A DNA stretch of 64,000 nucleotides from Ancylomarina sp. 16SWW S1-10-2 (GCF_009669305.1 NZ_SADB01000016.1:41940-105939); one strand, 5' to 3'; positions 53,296 through 63,835 are shown, counted from the stretch's first letter. Program-made: numbers and translations. The notes: generated by a model not told the origin, from the sequence alone.

Positions 53296-55023
53296 TTATT
53301 GTTTTTCTCCATAAGCATCAATTCCGGAGGTTAAATATACAAGTGGTGCATTCCAATTTATAGCAATTTCGTTTGTTGAATAACTACATTGCTCATCGGC
53401 ATAAGCCTTGGCTGGGAATAAAGATCTTACTTTTTCATCTCCACAATCATTAGGCACAATTAAATTAGGACCACCAACCAAAAAGCCAGAAACTGGGTCT
53501 TGAACAGAATCGGCAGCTGATGGTCGATGGTGAATATTCATAGGACTCAAAGATCCAAATCCTGTCACAAAACAATAAGCTGTTGCATTTCTACCAAGCA
53601 AGTAATCTAAACTTTCTCTTGCTGAGTTCAGGTATTTGGTATTTTTTGTTAGTTGATATGCGAATAATTTTAGCATTCCCTGATTTGCAAATTCGGAATT
53701 ACTTCCCCATTCATATTTGTCAATTGAAATACGGTAAGGTGAATTATTTTCAACTTCAATTTTTTGATCAACATACTTTAGAAAGCGTTTTTGTAATTCA
53801 GAAAATTCATCTTTGTGATTAGAACTTAGAATTGATAGCACGCCTAAAGTGCCTATATTTAACCATGAAGGCGTGTTTATTTCAAGTCTAGCGTCTGCGA
53901 TAAATCCAGAATAAACATTATCATTTGTAGCTAAATATAATTCTGATGCAGCCCAAAACCATTCATCTTTTAAGTTGGTATCATCATAAGGACCTGTAGA
54001 AATATCGGAATTTTGCACGTAAAAATCTTTAGGATTTTTAAGCGCCCATTTCCATGCTTTCTCTGATTGAATAAGACAAGAATCAGCTAAACCAGGTAAA
54101 GTTGAACTAAAATTAGCAAAAAGACGAGATGCATAAGCCATTGTCGCTGCAAAATCGAGTGTTGCGGCAGTACTTTTTTGAACCACATATCTCTTATTTA
54201 CTGCTTCATTTGGCATTACAAAACCTTCGAAATTTTTGGTTGTTAATTTGTGATAAACACCACCATCAAACGGATCCTGCATGGTCATCATCCATCTCAA
54301 ATTATATAATGCTTCATCTAAAATATCCGGAATGTCATTATTAGACTCTGGAATATTCGTATTTTCTTCATTAAAATAATCGGCAAAGGAATCATAAGCA
54401 AACAACAAAGTATAGGTTGAAATACTACTGTTTACAATATACTTGTTGTAATCGCCAGCATCGTACCATCCTTTTGGCGATGATATCATACTGTTTTCAG
54501 GATGATTCTTATCAGCCGCCGAAGAGTGAAAATAAACAATTGTGTCGGGATGACCTTCGGGGCGAGCCCAAATTCCTCCATACAAACTGTCAATTTCCAT
54601 TCCTGAGCGATTAAGATAAAAAGACTTCAAAGAACTTTTAACAAGTTCAGTGTAAGGTCTATCTGTGATTCTAATTTTATGAGAGATAATACTATCATTA
54701 ACTACAATATAATATTCACCCTTACTTGTTAACTCTGAAAAATCAATAGTTTGAACCGTATCGCCAGAAAAGGAGCTGTATTGTTTCGAACCAGCTGCTT
54801 TTTCAATTATGATTTCACCAATACTATTCTTAATTTGAAATAGATCGGTATTTGTTCTTACCATTGCTTTTTTAGGAGCATTACTCTCATAACCAACTTG
54901 ATTGATGAGAATGAGTTGTTCATTTGTAGGAACAAGCTTTTCCATTTTCTTATTGGTACAAGTAAAAGCCGTAAACAATATTAGAAGTAAGAATGCGACT
55001 ATATTATAGTTATTGATCTTCAT
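53296..55023 (-). CDS. GH9-family cellulase-like lipoprotein
   Basis: Glycoside hydrolase family 9, 575 residues, lipoprotein (AFTCTNKK). An Ig-like cellulase N-terminal domain (residues about 35-125: LINQVGYESNAPKKAMVRTN) precedes the (alpha/alpha)6 barrel: GWYDAGDYNKYIVNSS carries the catalytic Asp pair, SPMNIHHRPSAADS the conserved His/Arg, and YSTNEIAINWNAPLVYLTSG the acid Glu. GH9 enzymes cut beta-1,4-glucan by inversion; exo-acting glucosaminidase or glucosidase members with this Ig domain also exist. 13 bases after GH94, so both serve one pathway. Confidence 0.92.
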   Translation of the reverse strand: MKINNYNIVAFLLLILFTAFTCTNKKMEKLVPTNEQLILINQVGYESNAPKKAMVRTNTDLFQIKNSIGEIIIEKAAGSKQYSSFSGDTVQTIDFSELTSKGEYYIVVNDSIISHKIRITDRPYTELVKSSLKSFYLNRSGMEIDSLYGGIWARPEGHPDTIVYFHSSAADKNHPENSMISSPKGWYDAGDYNKYIVNSSISTYTLLFAYDSFADYFNEENTNIPESNNDIPDILDEALYNLRWMMTMQDPFDGGVYHKLTTKNFEGFVMPNEAVNKRYVVQKSTAATLDFAATMAYASRLFANFSSTLPGLADSCLIQSEKAWKWALKNPKDFYVQNSDISTGPYDDTNLKDEWFWAASELYLATNDNVYSGFIADARLEINTPSWLNIGTLGVLSILSSNHKDEFSELQKRFLKYVDQKIEVENNSPYRISIDKYEWGSNSEFANQGMLKLFAYQLTKNTKYLNSARESLDYLLGRNATAYCFVTGFGSLSPMNIHHRPSAADSVQDPVSGFLVGGPNLIVPNDCGDEKVRSLFPAKAYADEQCSYSTNEIAINWNAPLVYLTSGIDAYGEKQ

Positions 55024-55036
55024 ATCGTTGTATTTA

Positions 55037-57469
55037 TTATCCTAGAATAACAGTTACTTTATGAGTTCCTGATTTTAAAATTGGAATAAGATTATCATTC
55101 ACTATAGAACCATCGATTTCCATAGATTTGACGCCTTTATTTTTTCCATCAGGATTTAATATTTTAATTTCATAGCTAACGCCACGAAATTCACGGGTTA
55201 TGGTATATTCTTTCCATTCTTTAGGAATACATGGCTCAATTCTTAATCCATCATATTCTGGCTGAATACCTAGAATGTACTGTGTTATAGCATAGAAATT
55301 CCACGATGCAGTCCCCGTTAGCCAACTATTTTTACCTTCACCTGGTTTAAATGCATCTTTCCCAGCAACCATTTGGCAGTAAACATAGGGTTCAACTTTG
55401 TGCAATTCACTAATCTCTTCGAGATATGATGGACATATTTTACGGAAATATTCCCAAGCTTGATCACCTCTTCCTAAAAGAGCTTCGCCAATAATTATCC
55501 AAGGGTTATTATGACAGAAGATCCCTCCGTTTTCTTTATATCCAGCAGGATAAGTAGAGATTTCACCATATTCAATTTTGTATTCGGTAAAGGCAGGATT
55601 GTTCAAGACGATACCGTGAGGCGTATCCAAACGTTCCTTTACACTGTCAAGTGCTTTTTCCATTAAACCCTCTTCTTTGCCAATTTCGGCCATGGTACAC
55701 CAGCCTTGAGATTCGATGAAGATTTTTCCTTCCTCATTTTCTTCTGAACCAACTTTTTTACCATAGTAATCATAGGCTCTAAGAAACCATTCACCATCCC
55801 ATGCATGATCCTTTACAGATTTCTCCATGGCTACAACATGTATATTGGCTCTTTCAGCCTCATCTGTATTGCCAATCCGTTTACAAAGTTTTATGAATTC
55901 TTTTCCGTAGACAACGAATAATCCTGCAATCATTACAGATTCTGCAGTTCTGCCTTTTTTATTTCCAGTTGTTTGGAAAGATTCGTTGGGATTTGTTGAG
56001 AAACAATTCAGATTCAAGCAATCATTCCAATCAGCACGACCGATTAAAGGCAATTCGTGAGGTCCCAAATTATTAACAACATGATTGAATGATACTTTTA
56101 AGTGATGAAATAAAGTTTGTGCTTTTGATTCATCATTATCGAAAGGAACCATTTCATCCAGAATACTGAAATCACCTGTTTCTTTGATATAACATGTTAC
56201 CGATAGGATTAACCACAATGGATCATCATTAAAGTCGCCTCCTAAAGCATGATTCCCCATTTTTGTTAGGGGTTGATATTGATGATAACATCCACCATCT
56301 TCGAATTGAGTGGCAGCTATATCTAAAATTCGTTGTTTTGCTTCGGCTGGTATTTGATGAACAAAACCAATAATATCTTGATTGGAATCACGGAAACCCA
56401 TGCCACGACCAATTCCACTTTCGAAGAAACTTGCACTTCTCGACATGTTGAAAGTGACCATGCATTGGTATTGATTCCAGATGCTAACCATTCTGTTTAA
56501 CTCTGTTTCTTTACTCTCCAAATTGAATTTGTCAAGTAATTTCGACCAGTAGCTCTCTAAATCAGCGAAAGCAGCATTTACTTTCTCAGTTGTATCAAAC
56601 TGAGCCATCATAGCATTGGCTTTCTCTTTGTTGATAACGCCTTTAGATTCCCATTTTTCTTCTTCTTTGTTCTCTACATATCCTAAAATGAAAACAAATT
56701 CTTTTTCTTCACAAGGCTGTAATTCAACTTCAATGTAATGAGATGCGACAGGTGACCATCCGTGAGCAATACTGTTTCCAGCTTCTCCATTTTCAATTGC
56801 TTGAGGTTTGTCAAAACCATTGTGCATGCCAATAAAGCTTTCACGATCGGTATCGAAACCATTAATTTCTGAATTAACAGAGAAAAATGCATAATGATTT
56901 CTACGTTCTTTATATTCTGTTTTGTGATAAAGAGCAGAACCGTCTACTTCCACTTCACCTGTTGAAAGGTTACGTTGAAAGTTGGTCATATCATCTTCAG
57001 CATTCCATAAACACCATTCTGCAAATGAGAATAGTTTTACTTTTTTTACTTTGTCAGTTTCATTTTTTAATTTCAACAAATGAACTTCACCCATATAATC
57101 GAGTGGAATAAAGCAAAGTAGATTTGAAGCAATTCCATTTTTAGTACTTAAAAAACGAGTATAACTTAATCCATGACGACACTCATATTTATCTAACTCT
57201 GTTTGAGTTGGTTTAAATCCAGGATTCCATGTGCATTCCTCATCTTTTATATAGTAATAACGTCCGCCCATATCTACAGGAACGTTATTGTAACGATATC
57301 GTGTCAATCGACGAAATTTCGCATCTTTATAAAAAGTATATCCTCCCGCTGTATTCGATATCAATCCAAAAAAGTCTTTGTTGCCCAGGTAGTTAATCCA
57401 TGGGAAAGGTGTTTTTGGTGATGTTATCACATACTCTCTATTGGTGTCGTCAAAGAAACCGTACTTCAT
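55037..57469 (-). CDS. GH94-family cellobiose/beta-glucan phosphorylase
   Basis: Inverting phosphorylase of family GH94, 810 residues, cytoplasmic (no signal peptide). The N-terminal beta sandwich starts [20 protein letters not shown]; the barrel has [18 protein letters not shown] and the catalytic Asp in [15 protein letters not shown] near residue 480; phosphate-site residues follow in [16 protein letters not shown]. It would split imported beta-gluco-disaccharide with phosphate into glucose 1-phosphate and glucose, saving ATP. Cellobiose phosphorylase is the closest by length; laminaribiose phosphorylase is possible given the rest of the locus. Between GH9 and a GPH symporter gene. Confidence 0.93.
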   Translation of the reverse strand: MKYGFFDDTNREYVITSPKTPFPWINYLGNKDFFGLISNTAGGYTFYKDAKFRRLTRYRYNNVPVDMGGRYYYIKDEECTWNPGFKPTQTELDKYECRHGLSYTRFLSTKNGIASNLLCFIPLDYMGEVHLLKLKNETDKVKKVKLFSFAEWCLWNAEDDMTNFQRNLSTGEVEVDGSALYHKTEYKERRNHYAFFSVNSEINGFDTDRESFIGMHNGFDKPQAIENGEAGNSIAHGWSPVASHYIEVELQPCEEKEFVFILGYVENKEEEKWESKGVINKEKANAMMAQFDTTEKVNAAFADLESYWSKLLDKFNLESKETELNRMVSIWNQYQCMVTFNMSRSASFFESGIGRGMGFRDSNQDIIGFVHQIPAEAKQRILDIAATQFEDGGCYHQYQPLTKMGNHALGGDFNDDPLWLILSVTCYIKETGDFSILDEMVPFDNDESKAQTLFHHLKVSFNHVVNNLGPHELPLIGRADWNDCLNLNCFSTNPNESFQTTGNKKGRTAESVMIAGLFVVYGKEFIKLCKRIGNTDEAERANIHVVAMEKSVKDHAWDGEWFLRAYDYYGKKVGSEENEEGKIFIESQGWCTMAEIGKEEGLMEKALDSVKERLDTPHGIVLNNPAFTEYKIEYGEISTYPAGYKENGGIFCHNNPWIIIGEALLGRGDQAWEYFRKICPSYLEEISELHKVEPYVYCQMVAGKDAFKPGEGKNSWLTGTASWNFYAITQYILGIQPEYDGLRIEPCIPKEWKEYTITREFRGVSYEIKILNPDGKNKGVKSMEIDGSIVNDNLIPILKSGTHKVTVILG

Positions 57470-57535
57470 AATACTGATATTAAATTGTTATTTAACCAGG
57501 CGTTTTTACAGCCTGTTAATAATTACTTTAAATTT

Positions 57536-59134
57536 TTATTCTGAAACTCTTCTTCTTGCAAGTTCCAGTGTTATCTCGTCCATTTTACCTTGATTCAATG
57601 GATATATTGTCATGAAAATGGCACCAAATATGGCAATGACTGCTGGCACCCAACTCATTAACATAGTTATACCAGGAATTGCTCCCTGAATAGCCGTATA
57701 ATCTTGTCCGTTGTAATGAAAAGCTGCCAAAATAAAACCGATTATAGCTCCTGCTACACCACCACCAAATTTGGTGGCAAATGAACCTGCAGAATAGATT
57801 AAACCAGTAGCTCTTCTGCCATTCTTATATTCTGAATAATCTGCGGCATCGCCAAGCATTGCAAAAAATAAGGTTGGGAATATTGCAGCTGCAAATTCCG
57901 ACACGATACCCAAAATAAAGATTGCACTGATATCATTAGGACCACAAAATATGATTGAAGCATTTACTATTCCTGAGAATAGTAACGCATAGATAAATAA
58001 TTTCTTTTTTCCCAGTTTCTTACTTAAGGGTGCAGTAATCATTGCGCCAGCAATAGAAGCAATCATAAGTGCTACCATAAATGATGCTGCCAAAATCTGA
58101 TTGTGCAAATAATGCGTAAAGTAGATAACTACAATCCCTTGTTTAATTGAATTATAGATACTAAACAACAAGCCAATTGTTAATAACACTAACCAAGGTT
58201 TGTTGCGAATTAGATCTTTTAAATCTCTCTTAAGATCACTTTTTTGTTCTTTAGGAGGTTGTACTCTTTCCTTTGTAGACCAGAAAGTAATAAACATGAA
58301 AAGAACTAAAAAAGCCGACATCACATAAATGGAATAACTATAGCCACTTTTTTGATCGATAATAACAATTTTATCCTTGTTCAAATTTTGTTCTCCTGAA
58401 ACAATAAATGAATAAGTTTTGTTAGCTTCCATAGAGAAACTCTTACCTGTAGTAGGTATATCAGAAGCAATTGTGTTATCATTCCAAACAAAATCAGCAA
58501 CGCCATCTTTTGTTTTAATATTCACATTCTCAACATCGGCTGGAGCTGATACTGTTACCTGGAATTTATCTAGTGACAACTCGTTGACACTGATTGTTGG
58601 ATTGATATTTCCGAAATGTGCTACTAAAAACAACAAGGCTCCTTGAACAAGCATTCCACCTGCAAAAGCACCAACCATTCTATAAGATCCAATACTTGTT
58701 CTTTCCTTATCATCACCAGTCATTACAGCCATTAGTGCTCCGTAAGGAATATTATTGGCAGTATAAATTAATGTGAATAGAATGTAAGTTGTATACGCAT
58801 ATATAATTTTACCTGTAGGGCCTAAATTTGGAGCTGTAAAAAGTAAGGATAGAATAACACCTAGAGGTATAGCAGTAAATAAAATCCAAGGTCGGAATTT
58901 ACCATACTTAGTATTTGTTCTATCTCCGGCAACTCCCATTAGTACATCACTAATTCCATCAGAAAAACGAGCAACTAGCATTAATAACCCAACAGCAGCT
59001 GGAGCTATACCAAAAACATCGGTATAGAATATAAATAGAAAAGTGGCTACACCTCTCCAGGCAATGTTTGCAGCACCATCGCCAAGAGCATAGCCTAATT
59101 TCTCTTTAAGAGATATTTTAAATGAATCTGACAT
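57536..59134 (-). CDS. GPH-type sugar:cation symporter with a periplasmic insert
   Basis: MFS transporter of the glycoside-pentoside-hexuronide class (MelB-like), 532 residues. Loop signatures: FGIAPAAVGLLMLVARFSDG, GVAGDRTNTKYGKFRPWILF, and GDAADYSEYKNGRRATGLIY. It differs from the paralogue at 60468-61823 (451 residues) by an insert of about 85 residues at positions 175-264 between two mid-protein membrane segments; the insert is beta-rich and ends NLNKDKIVIIDQKSGYSYS. It should carry oligosaccharide into the cytoplasm for GH94, whose gene follows after 66 bases. Confidence 0.9.
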   Translation of the reverse strand: MSDSFKISLKEKLGYALGDGAANIAWRGVATFLFIFYTDVFGIAPAAVGLLMLVARFSDGISDVLMGVAGDRTNTKYGKFRPWILFTAIPLGVILSLLFTAPNLGPTGKIIYAYTTYILFTLIYTANNIPYGALMAVMTGDDKERTSIGSYRMVGAFAGGMLVQGALLFLVAHFGNINPTISVNELSLDKFQVTVSAPADVENVNIKTKDGVADFVWNDNTIASDIPTTGKSFSMEANKTYSFIVSGEQNLNKDKIVIIDQKSGYSYSIYVMSAFLVLFMFITFWSTKERVQPPKEQKSDLKRDLKDLIRNKPWLVLLTIGLLFSIYNSIKQGIVVIYFTHYLHNQILAASFMVALMIASIAGAMITAPLSKKLGKKKLFIYALLFSGIVNASIIFCGPNDISAIFILGIVSEFAAAIFPTLFFAMLGDAADYSEYKNGRRATGLIYSAGSFATKFGGGVAGAIIGFILAAFHYNGQDYTAIQGAIPGITMLMSWVPAVIAIFGAIFMTIYPLNQGKMDEITLELARRRVSE

Positions 59135-59143
59135 TTTTATTTT

Positions 59144-59899
59144 TTAAACTGTGAAATCAAATAATTCCTTCTTCGTTTTCTCATAGACTTCTCTACTAAA
59201 AACATAAAGGCGTGCTGGTTTGTGAGGAACTCCTGTTTGTTTTTCATCTGTAGGAATTAGGTATTTCATACGAGCAATTTTCTTTCTAAAATTTCTTTTG
59301 TCCAATTCGGTTCCTAGTATAACTTCATATACGTTTTGCATTTGAGTTAAACTAAATCGTTCTGGTAACAGTTCGAAACCGATTGGTTCATGCTTAATTT
59401 TATTACGCAAGGCGATTAAAGCTTCATTAAGAATTTCGTTGTGATCGAAAGCTAATTCACCAACTTCTGAAATAGAAACCCATTTTACATTTCGACCTTT
59501 CCACTCCAATGTGATACTTTGCGTTGCAATAAGAGAGAAAAAACCAATGGATACGATTCTCTTATTAGGATCTCTACCATCGTGCAATAACCATTTACGG
59601 TCATTTTCTTTTTTTAATCTATCAGGATGAGCAAAAGTTTTAAACTGATCGAGGAAAACATTTTTCAATCCGGTAAGGTCAAACAAAACACGATAGGCTG
59701 CATCATCGATTGTTTCATCTTCATAAATATGATTCCCTGTAAGTGTTAAATCTGTGAACTCAGGTTCACCTGTTTCCTTATTAGTAAGTGTTCTATCTAC
59801 AAGTAGGACCTGTAGTTCTTGCCCATTGTATCCAAAAATGACACAATCAACAGATATATAACTGTTTAAAATTCGTTTATTTATTATTCCGTTGTACAT
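59144..59899 (-). CDS. degenerate-Nudix transcriptional regulator (NrtR/AraR-like)
   Basis: A 251-residue protein with an N-terminal Nudix fold (SVDCVIFGYNGQELQVLLVD) and a C-terminal winged helix typical of NrtR-type regulators (FSLTQMQNVYEVILGTELD, then RNFRKKIARMKYLIPTDE). The Nudix box is broken: DAAYRVLFDLTGL replaces the catalytic REUxEExGU pattern, as in ligand-sensing rather than hydrolysing members; the related AraR senses a sugar. It sits first in a group with a sugar symporter and GH94, so it is likely the local sugar-responsive regulator. A palindrome 21 bases before its ATG is a likely autoregulatory operator. Confidence 0.85.
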   Translation of the reverse strand: MYNGIINKRILNSYISVDCVIFGYNGQELQVLLVDRTLTNKETGEPEFTDLTLTGNHIYEDETIDDAAYRVLFDLTGLKNVFLDQFKTFAHPDRLKKENDRKWLLHDGRDPNKRIVSIGFFSLIATQSITLEWKGRNVKWVSISEVGELAFDHNEILNEALIALRNKIKHEPIGFELLPERFSLTQMQNVYEVILGTELDKRNFRKKIARMKYLIPTDEKQTGVPHKPARLYVFSREVYEKTKKELFDFTV

Positions 59900-59920
59900 C
59901 TATTATTGTATTTACCATTA

Positions 59921-59937
59921 AGTGTCTCTTTGACACT
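59921..59937. promoter_or_regulatory. operator palindrome before the Nudix regulator
   Basis: AGTGTC TCTTT GACACT is a perfect 6-bp inverted repeat, 21 bases upstream of the regulator ATG. On the minus strand a -7-like TAATTTTG lies at 59960-59953, which would put the palindrome just after the transcription start, a repressor position. Confidence 0.55.
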
Positions 59938-60467
59938 AACTATCTTTGATAACAAAATTAACACATTTTAATAAAATTTAAAAATCAAAAATCAAAAAAA
60001 CCGAAAACGTGTGCGCTACAAGTTGTATAAAGTACACTAAGTAGGCTTGTTTTAACCACTTTCCCGATGTTTTGATTAAATTTCTCAATACGCAATTTAG
60101 AATAGATTCAAATAGTATTACGATGCTATGAAGGCTTACTGTACGAGGATTTATGGGCGATAATCAAGATGATTTATCTTCTTAAAACCTATTAATCAAA
60201 ACAATACTCCGATTTATATAAGAAGATATATGAGGAAGAGAATATGATATGAACGATTACAGAAAATAAAATGAGAATAGCTTAGTATAATACAACAAAA
60301 ATAGCACGTATAGTATGAGGGAATACTACAGAGGTGCTACTTACCAACTAACAACTTATGATCTAAATTGTTTTAGAAACAAGATCTCTTGATTCTAAAC
60401 TGTGTTTTAATGAATAGGCGAGCAATTTAAACACAGCAAATTACACTCTAAATATTTAAACTAATAA
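59938..60467. other. intergenic region between the Nudix regulator and the second symporter
   Basis: 530 bases with no gene found. It starts with the -7-like element on the minus strand (59953-59960). The rest is AT-rich without clear hairpins followed by T-runs; no tRNA or REP unit was recognised. Confidence 0.5.
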
Positions 60468-61823
60468 CTAAGCTTCAGATAACCTTCTCTTATCTAAATC
60501 AGTCTTCATTACCACGCAAGTTTCATGATCGATAGTATAGAAGTATAATAAAATTGCACATGACATATATAGTATTCCAGGAATAACCGAAATCATGAGC
60601 TTAATACCTGTAATAGCTGTTTCGGTTTGTTCCACATTAGGTGTAAAATTGAATATGGCGAGCATCCATCCTGCCAAAGCACCACCAATACCCCACCCTG
60701 CTTTTTGAGCGAAAGTAGCTGCTGAAAATACCAATCCGGTTGATCTTCTTCCTGTTTTCCATTCTGAATAATCGGCTGTATCGGCAAGCATGGTCCATAG
60801 TAAAGGTACGGCTGGAGCATACGCCATTTTAGCCAGGATATTAAAGATATAAATCATGGTCAAATTATTGGCTGCAGGAAGATATAAGCAGATGAAGAAA
60901 AATCCGGAAAGTAATGAACTAGCCAAAAACACATTACGTTTGCCGAATTTTTTTGCCAATGGTTTTGAGAAAGGTATTGCAACAATTAATGCAACAGTCC
61001 CAATCACATTAAACAACTGGACATTTTCTTCCTTGCCTATATAGTATTTAAAGTAGTACGCAATGGATAAATTCTGCATCGCGAACATGATAAACGAAAT
61101 AATTCCAACAAGAAACAAAATGACCCAAGGTTTGTTTTTAAACAGATTTCTAAAATCCTCCTTTAGGTTCTCTTTTTGTTCTTTAGGTGGTTGTACTCTC
61201 TCCTTAGTGGTTTTAAATGTGATCATGAACAACACAAAACTAACAATAGAGAATAGAATTAAAGTGTACTGATAGCCTTTTGCAGTATCATCGCCACCAA
61301 AATATAAAGCCAAGCTTAAAGCTGTTCCTGAAACAATGAATTGACCAATAAAAGCAAAAATAAATCGATACGAATTTAAGCCTGCTCGCTCGTAAGAATC
61401 GGAAGTCATAACGGCTCCTAAAGATGAGTATGGCAAATTAATGGCCGTAAAAACCGTCATTAATAACATATAGGTAACACCTGCATAAATAACTTTACCC
61501 GTTGGTCCCAAATCAGGAGTAGTGAAAGTCAAAACGGCAAGCACACTATAGGGAATTGCCATCCATAGAATATAGGGTCGGAATTTTCCCCAACGCGTAT
61601 TGGTCCTGTCGGCAATAATTCCCATTATAGGATCACTAATCATATCCCAAAAACGCGCGATTAACATGATGGTTCCGGCTGCAGCAGCAGAAATTCCAAA
61701 TGTATCAGTATAGAAAATTAAAATCCAAAAACCGACCATATCCCACACAAAATGAGAAGCTGTATCGCCTAAACTGTAACCTACTTTTTCTTTTATTGAT
61801 AGTTTTGATTCAATCTTATTCAT
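60468..61823 (-). CDS. GPH-type sugar:cation symporter
   Basis: MFS transporter of the glycoside-pentoside-hexuronide class, 451 residues, the usual size. Signatures: FGISAAAAGTIMLIARFWDM, GIIADRTNTRWGKFRPYILW, TKERVQPPKEQKENLKEDF in the central loop and LADTADYSEWKTGRRSTGLV. Clearly paralogous to the gene at 57536-59134 but without the periplasmic insert. 20 bases downstream of the mutarotase-like gene, so it is part of the rightmost PUL operon. A gluco-oligosaccharide or glucoside substrate is inferred. Confidence 0.92.
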   Translation of the reverse strand: MNKIESKLSIKEKVGYSLGDTASHFVWDMVGFWILIFYTDTFGISAAAAGTIMLIARFWDMISDPIMGIIADRTNTRWGKFRPYILWMAIPYSVLAVLTFTTPDLGPTGKVIYAGVTYMLLMTVFTAINLPYSSLGAVMTSDSYERAGLNSYRFIFAFIGQFIVSGTALSLALYFGGDDTAKGYQYTLILFSIVSFVLFMITFKTTKERVQPPKEQKENLKEDFRNLFKNKPWVILFLVGIISFIMFAMQNLSIAYYFKYYIGKEENVQLFNVIGTVALIVAIPFSKPLAKKFGKRNVFLASSLLSGFFFICLYLPAANNLTMIYIFNILAKMAYAPAVPLLWTMLADTADYSEWKTGRRSTGLVFSAATFAQKAGWGIGGALAGWMLAIFNFTPNVEQTETAITGIKLMISVIPGILYMSCAILLYFYTIDHETCVVMKTDLDKRRLSEA

Positions 61824-61843
61824 CTATATTAAATTCAAGTGTT

Positions 61844-62803
61844 TTAATTTATTTCAAATAAATTATAAGTTCTAGACCATTCAATTGTCTTTCCTGCTTC
61901 AACATTCACATCATAAAACAACTCTGGGCTGATTACATGCTTCCAACCCCAAAGGTTGATTTTGTTAGTTTTAAAACTTCCTGTTTCGCTAATCCCTATT
62001 TTGCTTTTTGTATTGATTAACTCCCAATGTGCATCAACCATTTTATTATTGGTTAGATTACCGAAAAAGAATTGCTCTTCAGGAGTACCATTAAAGGTGA
62101 TTTGTTTCTCTTCCACTACAACTTTTTCTTCAGGGTTAACTATTGCATCGAATGATTCTGATTTAAGATCAAATGGAAATTTTAAGATATAATCACTCCC
62201 CATTAATTCTTTATTAATGCCTAAAAAATTATGTACATACTCATTAGTAGTAATGCATTTTTTTCCAGTATTTCTCAATTGATAATGAATTACAAAACTA
62301 CTTTCTAACAATTCAATTTCTTTTCGCAGTACATATGCATAGCCATTTACAGTTTGAGATTCACATTCAACAATTAGTTTGTTGGCAGCTTCAATCACAT
62401 TAAACTTGGCTGGTCGAATTTCATAAGCTTTACTAAAACCGTAAGTATCTCCCTCTTTCTTTAGTGATCCTACTCCTATTTTAGTAAAGTATTCTCCATC
62501 TTTAATATCATCAAAACCAATAGGCATTTTAATCCCAAATTCATTGTAAAAGCCTTTGCCAAAAACATTTTCTTTATCCTCGTAAATTTTTTCTTGACTA
62601 GAAACAGGGATGCCTTTAAATTTCACAGCAGTAATTTTACTAGTCCAATCGAATCTCGAAAATTGATAATTGGCCAATGGCATATCAATGCAAATTTCCA
62701 GATTCTTATTTTTCAGAATGTGTGTCATTTTTGTATCTTTTTTCTGCTGTGCAAAACTATTAAGTGCACAAAACATCAGTAATATTAAGCTCGTTTTTTT
62801 CAT
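61844..62803 (-). CDS. exported mutarotase-like (aldose-1-epimerase fold) protein
   Basis: A 319-residue protein with a signal peptide (MKKTSLILLMFCALNSFAQ). The body is all-beta with the pattern of galactose-mutarotase-like proteins (LANYQFSRFDWTSKITAVKF near the start; YVHNFLGINKELMGSDYILKF; WGWKHVISPELFYDVNVEAG near the end), and it resembles domains that bind or epimerise sugars. The usual catalytic His and Glu are not obvious by eye; H in YVHNFLG and E in SPELFYDV are candidates. Between a TIM-barrel glycosidase and a symporter, so a role with the same oligosaccharide is likely. Confidence 0.65.
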   Translation of the reverse strand: MKKTSLILLMFCALNSFAQQKKDTKMTHILKNKNLEICIDMPLANYQFSRFDWTSKITAVKFKGIPVSSQEKIYEDKENVFGKGFYNEFGIKMPIGFDDIKDGEYFTKIGVGSLKKEGDTYGFSKAYEIRPAKFNVIEAANKLIVECESQTVNGYAYVLRKEIELLESSFVIHYQLRNTGKKCITTNEYVHNFLGINKELMGSDYILKFPFDLKSESFDAIVNPEEKVVVEEKQITFNGTPEEQFFFGNLTNNKMVDAHWELINTKSKIGISETGSFKTNKINLWGWKHVISPELFYDVNVEAGKTIEWSRTYNLFEIN

Positions 62804-62836
62804 TCTTTCTATATTTTTAAAAGGCTAGTTTGACTT

Positions 62837-63835
62837 CTATGAATTAGTGTATATTTCCTTGACTACCCGAAAAGCCTTTTTGGGATTTCGATCAATATCA
62901 ACAATTCCCCAATATTCTTCGTTTGGTGCTCCATCGTATGGTACACCACTACTGTTTGGTGCCCATCCTCCAGTATCTAACACATCATTATTGCCTGCTT
63001 TCCACAACTCATCTACAAAGCCAAAAAGAGCAACACCCGAACAAATATCCTGATTTCGAAATATAGCATTCAAAATATTCGCCGTAGCATCGGCTTGTGC
63101 CAACTGGTTTTCGCCTTTCTCATATCCATCTTTAGCTATGGTCATATAACTATCTGCTCCAGCTTCCGATAAATACATAGGCTTGTCGCTTACAACTTTC
63201 CATTGTGAAAAAATTGATTCTGGATTATCCCATCGATACACATTCATTCCCCAAACATCAACATTGGGACACTTGGCTAATGCTAAGGAATCTGGCAATT
63301 CTCCATGAGCAGTTGTTACAGGGTGTGATAAATCTTGCTCGTGAATTAGTTTTGCAGCATTGTTTAAAGCTTCGTACCAATTTTTAATACTACCATCGAA
63401 CCACTCTGGGTGGTAATTATATTCATTCCCAAGTTCCCACATGAGAATTGCTTCGTGATTCTTATATGTATTTACATAATCGATAAAAGTACCTGATAGA
63501 ATATCATTTTTACCACCCTGTCTGTAGCCAAAGCCAATAATCACTTTTATCCCAGCTTCTTGAATTTCATCGAGAACACTTATGTCTGTAATTGGTTCAT
63601 AAACACGAATAGTATTGATTCCTGCCTCTTGCATTAAAGCCAAATCTTTCGTTAAATTGGAAAAGCTTCTTTTGTCACTTCCTTTTGGAACAGGATGATA
63701 ACAAATCCCCTTAATAGTATAAACAGAATCGTTTACCAGAATATTTCTTTCGGAAACGGATACTTTATTATTAATTCTCTCTGGCTTACATCCCATTAAA
63801 ATGAAGAGGACAAGAATGCTTATCTGAATTTTCAT
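62837..63835 (-). CDS. TIM-barrel glycosidase lipoprotein (GH2/GH5-clan, beta-glucan-active candidate)
   Basis: A 332-residue lipoprotein (LFILMGCKPE) made of one clan-A (beta/alpha)8 barrel. Acid/base Glu138 is in MWELGNEYNYH and the nucleophile Glu224 in YLSEAGADSY; KGICYHPVPKGSDKRSF starts the barrel. The pattern is close to the glucanosyltransferase-like and GH2-TIM-barrel groups, and may be in a beta-1,3-glucanase family such as GH158 or a GH17/GH72 relative; I cannot decide which. No accessory domain is seen. First gene of the rightmost operon, 27 bases from the end of an IS30-type transposase. Confidence 0.75.
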   Translation of the reverse strand: MKIQISILVLFILMGCKPERINNKVSVSERNILVNDSVYTIKGICYHPVPKGSDKRSFSNLTKDLALMQEAGINTIRVYEPITDISVLDEIQEAGIKVIIGFGYRQGGKNDILSGTFIDYVNTYKNHEAILMWELGNEYNYHPEWFDGSIKNWYEALNNAAKLIHEQDLSHPVTTAHGELPDSLALAKCPNVDVWGMNVYRWDNPESIFSQWKVVSDKPMYLSEAGADSYMTIAKDGYEKGENQLAQADATANILNAIFRNQDICSGVALFGFVDELWKAGNNDVLDTGGWAPNSSGVPYDGAPNEEYWGIVDIDRNPKKAFRVVKEIYTNS

